This document shows positions 5,877-8,910 of a DNA stretch of 8,910 nucleotides, in pieces. Origin of the DNA: Gammaproteobacteria bacterium (GTDB lineage Bacteria; Pseudomonadota; Gammaproteobacteria; Steroidobacterales; Rariloculaceae). The notes beneath the pieces are model-generated. The model did not search any database. It was not told where the DNA came from and saw only the letters and a program-made list of their open reading frames with translations. The DNA lies in the NCBI GenBank assembly GCA_016927175.1, contig JAFGNC010000378.1:1-8910 (forward strand), written 5' to 3'. The translations under genes were made by a program, and so were the position numbers. The number at the start of each line of letters is the position of its first letter. Position 1 is the stretch's first letter.

Positions 5877-6749
5877 GTCCTGAACCTCGACCAGGTAGCG
5901 CCAGGCATCGGGCCGGGAGCCGTCCAGGTCGGTGAAGCCGTAAATCTGTGCCAGGCCGCCGCTCGACAGGGACCGACCGTTCCATCGGGCGCGGTCCGGA
6001 TCGGCCGCCAAAGCGGCGACGGCGCGACCGACGAAGCGCGGGGTCTCGGATATCGCGAAGTGCGGCACCTTTTCGGTGGCGTCGCGCCAGTTCGCTTCCG
6101 TGACGCCGAACGCCTCCAGCATCATCTCCGAGCGCAGCCAGCCCGGTGTCAACGAAACAGAGGCAGCGCCGTGCTTTGCAAGGTCCTTCGCATGCGCCCA
6201 GGCCAGGCGGTTCACCGATACCTTGGCGAGGTCGTAGAAAGGATTGTTGCGATAGTTGTCGGCGTTGTATTCAGCCGTCCCGTCCGTGACCTCGACGAGC
6301 AGTCCGCCCGGCCGCTCGATCAGCAACGGCAGCGCATGATGGGCGGTGATCAGGTGCGTGCGTACCCCCAGGTCGAGCAGGCGCAGGCCGTTCTCGAGGT
6401 CGTGCTCCCAGACGGGCTTGCCCCATTCGAACAGCTTCTCGCCGCCCCAGACGTCGTTGACGAGTAGATCGAGGTGGCCTTGCTCGCTGCGGATACGGGC
6501 GACCAGCCTGGCGACATCTTCGGAAAGCAGATGGTCGACCTGGACGGCGATGCCCTCACCCCCGGCAGCGCTGACCAGTTCCGCCGTTTCCTCGATCGTC
6601 TCCGGCCGGGCGTATTCGGAAACCTGTGAGCGGGTCGTCCGTCCGGTGACGTAAACCGTTGCGCCCGCCGCGCCGAGCTCGATCGCTATGCCTCGGCCGG
6701 CTCCCCGCGTTGCACCTGCCACGAGGGCGACCTTACCTTCGAGCGTCAT
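5841..6749 (-). CDS. SDR-family NAD(P)-dependent oxidoreductase
   Basis: This is a cytoplasmic Rossmann-fold dehydrogenase/reductase of 302 residues, somewhat longer than the 250 typical of classical SDRs. The cofactor motif is AGATRGAGRG (11-20). TGRTT (35-39) after the second strand, with its Arg, hints at NADP. The usual NNAG is replaced by NDVWGG (98-103). The catalytic YxxxK is YDLAK (Tyr172, Lys176). At the usual Ser position, 13 residues before Tyr, there is Thr159 in VTDGTAEY. TPGWLRSEMM (201-210) is the PG-containing cofactor loop. The C-terminus extends to a conserved-looking GFTDLDGSRPDAWRYLVEVQ segment. AAGGAGA lies 7 nt before ATG. It is the last gene of a likely minus-strand operon, 94 nt after a TetR gene. 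The substrate is unknown. The protein resembles a bacterial SDR subfamily I recall as widespread, with the same NDxWGG and GTAEY variants. Confidence 0.92.
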   Translation of the reverse strand: MTLEGKVALVAGATRGAGRGIAIELGAAGATVYVTGRTTRSQVSEYARPETIEETAELVSAAGGEGIAVQVDHLLSEDVARLVARIRSEQGHLDLLVNDVWGGEKLFEWGKPVWEHDLENGLRLLDLGVRTHLITAHHALPLLIERPGGLLVEVTDGTAEYNADNYRNNPFYDLAKVSVNRLAWAHAKDLAKHGAASVSLTPGWLRSEMMLEAFGVTEANWRDATEKVPHFAISETPRFVGRAVAALAADPDRARWNGRSLSSGGLAQIYGFTDLDGSRPDAWRYLVEVQDRGKPADTAGYR

Positions 6750-6843
6750 CAGAGCGTCTCCTTATCTCCATCCGCCTGCGCGCGTTGACCAAGACCTTTC
6801 CCAACGGCTCGAAGGCCGGGCCTCGATGCCGCCGACGCCGCCG

Positions 6844-7536
6844 CTACCTTTTGGACGCCATCGCCTCGACGCCAGCCACGATCAGCGACAGACCGAAGGC
6901 GAAACTCGCGTCGAAGTCCCATCTCGCCGGCAGATCCAGGCGCTCTGTCACTCTATATCCCCTGCCGGCGATGCGCTCGGCCCGGATCTGCTTCGATGGC
7001 TCGAGCCCCTCGATCGCCCCTCGTGCCTGATAGGCCGCCTGGCCGAGGGTGAAGCTGATCAGCAGGAAATAGGTCCGCGTGCTGTCGATCTCGTCGAGCC
7101 CGGCGTCTCCAAGGGCTCGCAGCGTCACTTCCATTGGCGCGAAAACACTCACGGGAGCGGCCCCTTCCCGCTCGAGCAGGCCCGGCAGGCCCGGGTGACG
7201 GAGACACAGGCCGCGGAGCGTCTGAAAACAATGGCGCAGCTGCTCGCGCCAGTCTGCGTGCCCGCCGTCGAACTCCGCCGCGCTGATGACATGATCCGCA
7301 ACGGCGGCGAGCAGGTCTCGCTTGCTGCTGAAGTGATTGTAGAGCGCCATCGGCGTCACTTCGACGGCGTCGGCTACGGCGCGCATCGTCAGGGCAGCGG
7401 GGCCCTTCCGGTCGAGCAGGTCGAGCGCGACCGCGATCAGCTTGTCGCGTGACAGGTCCCTGCGCGTACGCTGGGGCCGCGCTTGCGCCGGCTTGTTGGG
7501 CTTCTTCGGCTTCTTCGATGGGCGCCTCGGCGACAT
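6844..7536 (-). CDS. TetR-family transcriptional regulator
   Basis: This repressor-type regulator has 230 residues. A basic Lys/Pro/Arg-rich leader (1-28, with KKPKKPNKP) precedes the TetR DNA-binding domain (about 29-80). The helix-turn-helix reads LTMRAVADAVEVTPMALYNHFSSKRDLL, with the typical xLYxHFxxKxxLL end of the family. The rest is the all-helical ligand and dimer domain, with a C-terminal helix FGLSLIVAGVEAM. The ATG at 7536 starts the Met-Ser-Pro leader, 11 nt behind the stop of the upstream membrane-protein gene; the frame is open further upstream, but that region overlaps the other gene and shows no domain. The tight spacing implies co-transcription, and a ligand-relieved repressor acting at the palindromes ahead of the operon is the simplest model. 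The gene downstream on the same strand is an SDR. Confidence 0.92.
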   Translation of the reverse strand: MSPRRPSKKPKKPNKPAQARPQRTRRDLSRDKLIAVALDLLDRKGPAALTMRAVADAVEVTPMALYNHFSSKRDLLAAVADHVISAAEFDGGHADWREQLRHCFQTLRGLCLRHPGLPGLLEREGAAPVSVFAPMEVTLRALGDAGLDEIDSTRTYFLLISFTLGQAAYQARGAIEGLEPSKQIRAERIAGRGYRVTERLDLPARWDFDASFAFGLSLIVAGVEAMASKR

Positions 7537-7547
7537 CGCTGCCGGCT

Positions 7548-8033
7548 CTAGCGAACGGCCGCCAGGGCCAGGGCGATGAAGCCGAGCGTGGCAAGGCAGG
7601 CCCGCGCCACATGCGACCACTCCCAGACCTTTCGCATATGCCGCCAATCCGCATCGGGAGCGGCGAACAGGCCGAAGAAGACGCGGCCGACACCTGCAAG
7701 CCTGGTGCCCTTGAGCCACGCATTGTTCACCGGATGCGTGACGATCCAATACACCGCGTGTCCGGCGAGCAGCAAGCAGAAGGCCGCTGCGGTCCACCAG
7801 AACCGCTCCGAGCCGATCGGCACGAGGAAGAGCAGAGTCGCGAGCACAAGCATGCTGCCGAACTCCCCGACCAGGCCCCCGATCGTGAATCCGGGATAGT
7901 AGACGGCCTGCACCGCACGATAGGTCGGCTCGTCGAGCCGGAGCTTTCCGGGGAACTCCAGGGCGTGCGCCAGCGAGAGCCCCATCGTCACGGCGACCAG
8001 CACGAGCGCGACGACGAGAAGGGCCGTAATCAC
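7548..8033 (-). CDS. Four-helix membrane protein, DUF1772-like
   Basis: With the GTG start at 8033 the protein has 161 residues and four hydrophobic segments: about 2-20, 48-71, 78-99 and 143-160. Motifs recognised from DUF1772-type proteins are AHALEFPGKLRL (22-33), YYPGFTIGGL (45-54) and HPVNNAW (100-106). The function of this family is generally unassigned; a few relatives are linked to oxidation of anthrone-type polyketides, and I do not extend that to this protein. The open frame continues upstream to 8171, but GTG at 8033 has GGAG 8 nt before it and leaves the tandem palindromes (8059-8079) in the promoter, where they make sense. The gene leads a tight cluster with TetR (11-nt gap) and then the SDR. 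The family call is moderate; the membrane topology is well supported. Confidence 0.8.
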   Translation of the reverse strand: MITALLVVALVLVAVTMGLSLAHALEFPGKLRLDEPTYRAVQAVYYPGFTIGGLVGEFGSMLVLATLLFLVPIGSERFWWTAAAFCLLLAGHAVYWIVTHPVNNAWLKGTRLAGVGRVFFGLFAAPDADWRHMRKVWEWSHVARACLATLGFIALALAAVR

Positions 8034-8041
8034 GGTATCGG

Positions 8042-8045
8042 CTCC
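8042..8045 (-). promoter_or_regulatory. Shine-Dalgarno site supporting the GTG start of the membrane-protein gene
   Basis: GGAG on the minus strand stands 8 nt before GTG at 8033. It decides between this start and longer in-frame alternatives reaching to 8171, which would place the palindromic region inside the coding sequence. Confidence 0.5.
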
Positions 8046-8058
8046 ATCGTCCAACCAC

Positions 8059-8079
8059 GTGTATACACCGTATATATAC
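8059..8079. promoter_or_regulatory. Tandem palindromes: operator candidate for the TetR operon
   Basis: GTGTATACAC (8059-8068) and GTATATATAC (8070-8079) are two perfect 10-bp palindromes one base apart, in a locally AT-rich patch of a GC-rich window. They begin 26 bp ahead of the GTG start of the membrane-protein gene and lie in the 270-bp divergent gap shared with the STAND NTPase gene. TATATA or TATACA within them could be a minus-strand -10 element. A TetR dimer pair could cover both. This is inference from position and symmetry. The rest of the gap (8080-8303) shows no other clear element beyond a possible plus-strand TATAGA at 8271-8276. Confidence 0.6.
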
Positions 8080-8303
8080 TGCACGAAAAACGCAAGGAGT
8101 GCCGTGCTGTGAGAGGATGGCAGCGGGGAGCGCTGACCGCGCCCGCCGAAGCAGTCGTCTTGCCATTGCATCGAAGACGTGATCGGCGATGAAACCGGGA
8201 CTGGCAGCGCGTCTGCCGAATCCTTCGCCCGCGCCGTATCGCCTGCGCCACGACGCGCGCTGCCTGCCCATATAGAGTGCTACGACCGAGGCGCACCGGA
8301 ACT

Positions 8304-8910
8304 ATGTCGGATACATCAGCTAAACGAGGCACCCGCAACACCGCTCGCCGCTCGATCTTCCCGCCGCGACCGCACGACATGAAGGGCCGCGGCGCCGAGG
8401 TGGACACGCTCGAGCGCACGATCACGGCCACACGACCGACGCGTATCGCGTTGGTGGGCTCGGGCGGCAGCGGCAAGTCGATGCTGGCGGCGGAGCTGGG
8501 TCACCGCCTGGGGCCTGCGTTCGGCGGCCGCGTTGACTGGTTCCGCTCCGGCGCCTGGGGCTTTCACACGTTGAGCGAGATGCTGGCGCTGCGCTTCGGC
8601 ACCGGCCGCGGCGAAGGCCGCGTGCAGCGGCTGCAGCGGTTCCTGGCGGACGGCCCACAGCGGCTCATCGTGCTCGACAACCACGAAAGCGACACCGCGG
8701 TGGCGCAGCTCTTCGGGGCGTTCTCCGACTGTCGGGCGACCTTCGTGATCACTGCCCGGCGCTGCCTGCTCGCGGGCGTATTGATCTTTCCCGTGACGGC
8801 GCCGCTGGTGACGGCCGGCGAGAGCGCGTTTCCGCGCGTCGCGGCGCTGACGCGTCTGCTGCGCTGGAACCCGCTGGCGCTCGACATCGCCGACGGCATC
8901 GTCGCGTCGG
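8304..8910 (+). CDS. STAND / NB-ARC-type NTPase, 3'-truncated by the window end
   Basis: The first 202 residues are visible and the frame stays open to the edge. STAND proteins are ATP- or GTP-switched scaffolds used in regulation and, in some bacteria, in defence. After a basic leader (1-25), Walker A is IALVGSGGSGKSMLA (48-62) and Walker B is LIVLDNHES (121-129). ATFVITARR (145-153) fits the NB-ARC sensor (RNBS-B-like) position, and WNPLALDIADGI (188-199) fits the GLPL-like motif. The motif order is that of NB-ARC/AfsR/LuxR-like ATPases. No domain stands before the NTPase core, so any effector, helix-turn-helix or repeat sensor would have to be C-terminal and beyond the window. The start is ATG at 8304 with GAGG 12 nt upstream, a rather long spacing; GTG at 8277 or ATG at 8379 are alternatives. 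It is transcribed divergently from the TetR operon. Confidence 0.8.
   Translation, partial: MSDTSAKRGTRNTARRSIFPPRPHDMKGRGAEVDTLERTITATRPTRIALVGSGGSGKSMLAAELGHRLGPAFGGRVDWFRSGAWGFHTLSEMLALRFGTGRGEGRVQRLQRFLADGPQRLIVLDNHESDTAVAQLFGAFSDCRATFVITARRCLLAGVLIFPVTAPLVTAGESAFPRVAALTRLLRWNPLALDIADGIVAS

Noticed and set aside
5484..6467. 327-residue plus-strand frame opposite the SDR
   Set aside because: It is antisense to an SDR with intact motifs and shows no family features of its own.
7537..8271. Upstream extension of the TetR frame
   Set aside because: It overlaps the membrane-protein gene in another frame and carries no domain. The start at 7536 fits TetR architecture.

Overview
The window is uniformly GC-rich with strong third-position GC bias. 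It reads as an accessory stretch of a high-GC bacterial chromosome. A high-GC proteobacterium (gammaproteobacterium-like) is the best guess: a class D-like sortase of the type found in Gram-negatives sits next to a small secreted substrate with an Ala-X-Ala signal cleavage site, and the surroundings are TetR/SDR/LysR genes. No rRNA, tRNA or insertion sequence was found, so the taxonomic guess stays weak.

Layout, left to right. (1) 1-1235: a sortase, probably missing its N-terminal membrane anchor at the window edge, is translationally coupled (ATGA overlap) to its apparent substrate. The substrate has a signal peptide and a C-terminal LPRTA + hydrophobic segment + Arg-rich tail. Two GC-rich hairpins follow. 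(2) 1402-5763: three plus-strand genes encode a LysR regulator with a TTG start, a DHA2-type 14-helix MFS efflux transporter, and a PHBH-fold FAD aromatic hydroxylase with a C-terminal thioredoxin-like domain (polyketide hydroxylase / rifamycin monooxygenase type). The same 14-bp palindrome, ATACG-N4-CGTAT, lies in front of both the regulator and the transporter, which suggests one small regulon. (3) 5741-5876: a degenerate 29-bp tandem repeat with strong hairpins fills the convergent junction and contains the stop codons of both flanking genes. (4) 8033-5841, minus strand: a membrane protein (DUF1772-like), a TetR regulator and an SDR oxidoreductase are arranged as a likely operon. Two abutting 10-bp palindromes lie just upstream and could be the TetR operator. 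(5) 8304-8910: the N-terminal part of a STAND/NB-ARC NTPase, transcribed divergently and cut by the window end.

The genes suggest surface display of a small protein (region 1), and sensing, oxidation and export of an aromatic or polyketide-like compound (region 2) next to a second TetR-controlled redox unit (region 4). The items most worth following are the small sortase substrate, the shared palindrome and the 29-bp repeat. None is proved by the sequence alone to be a new system.
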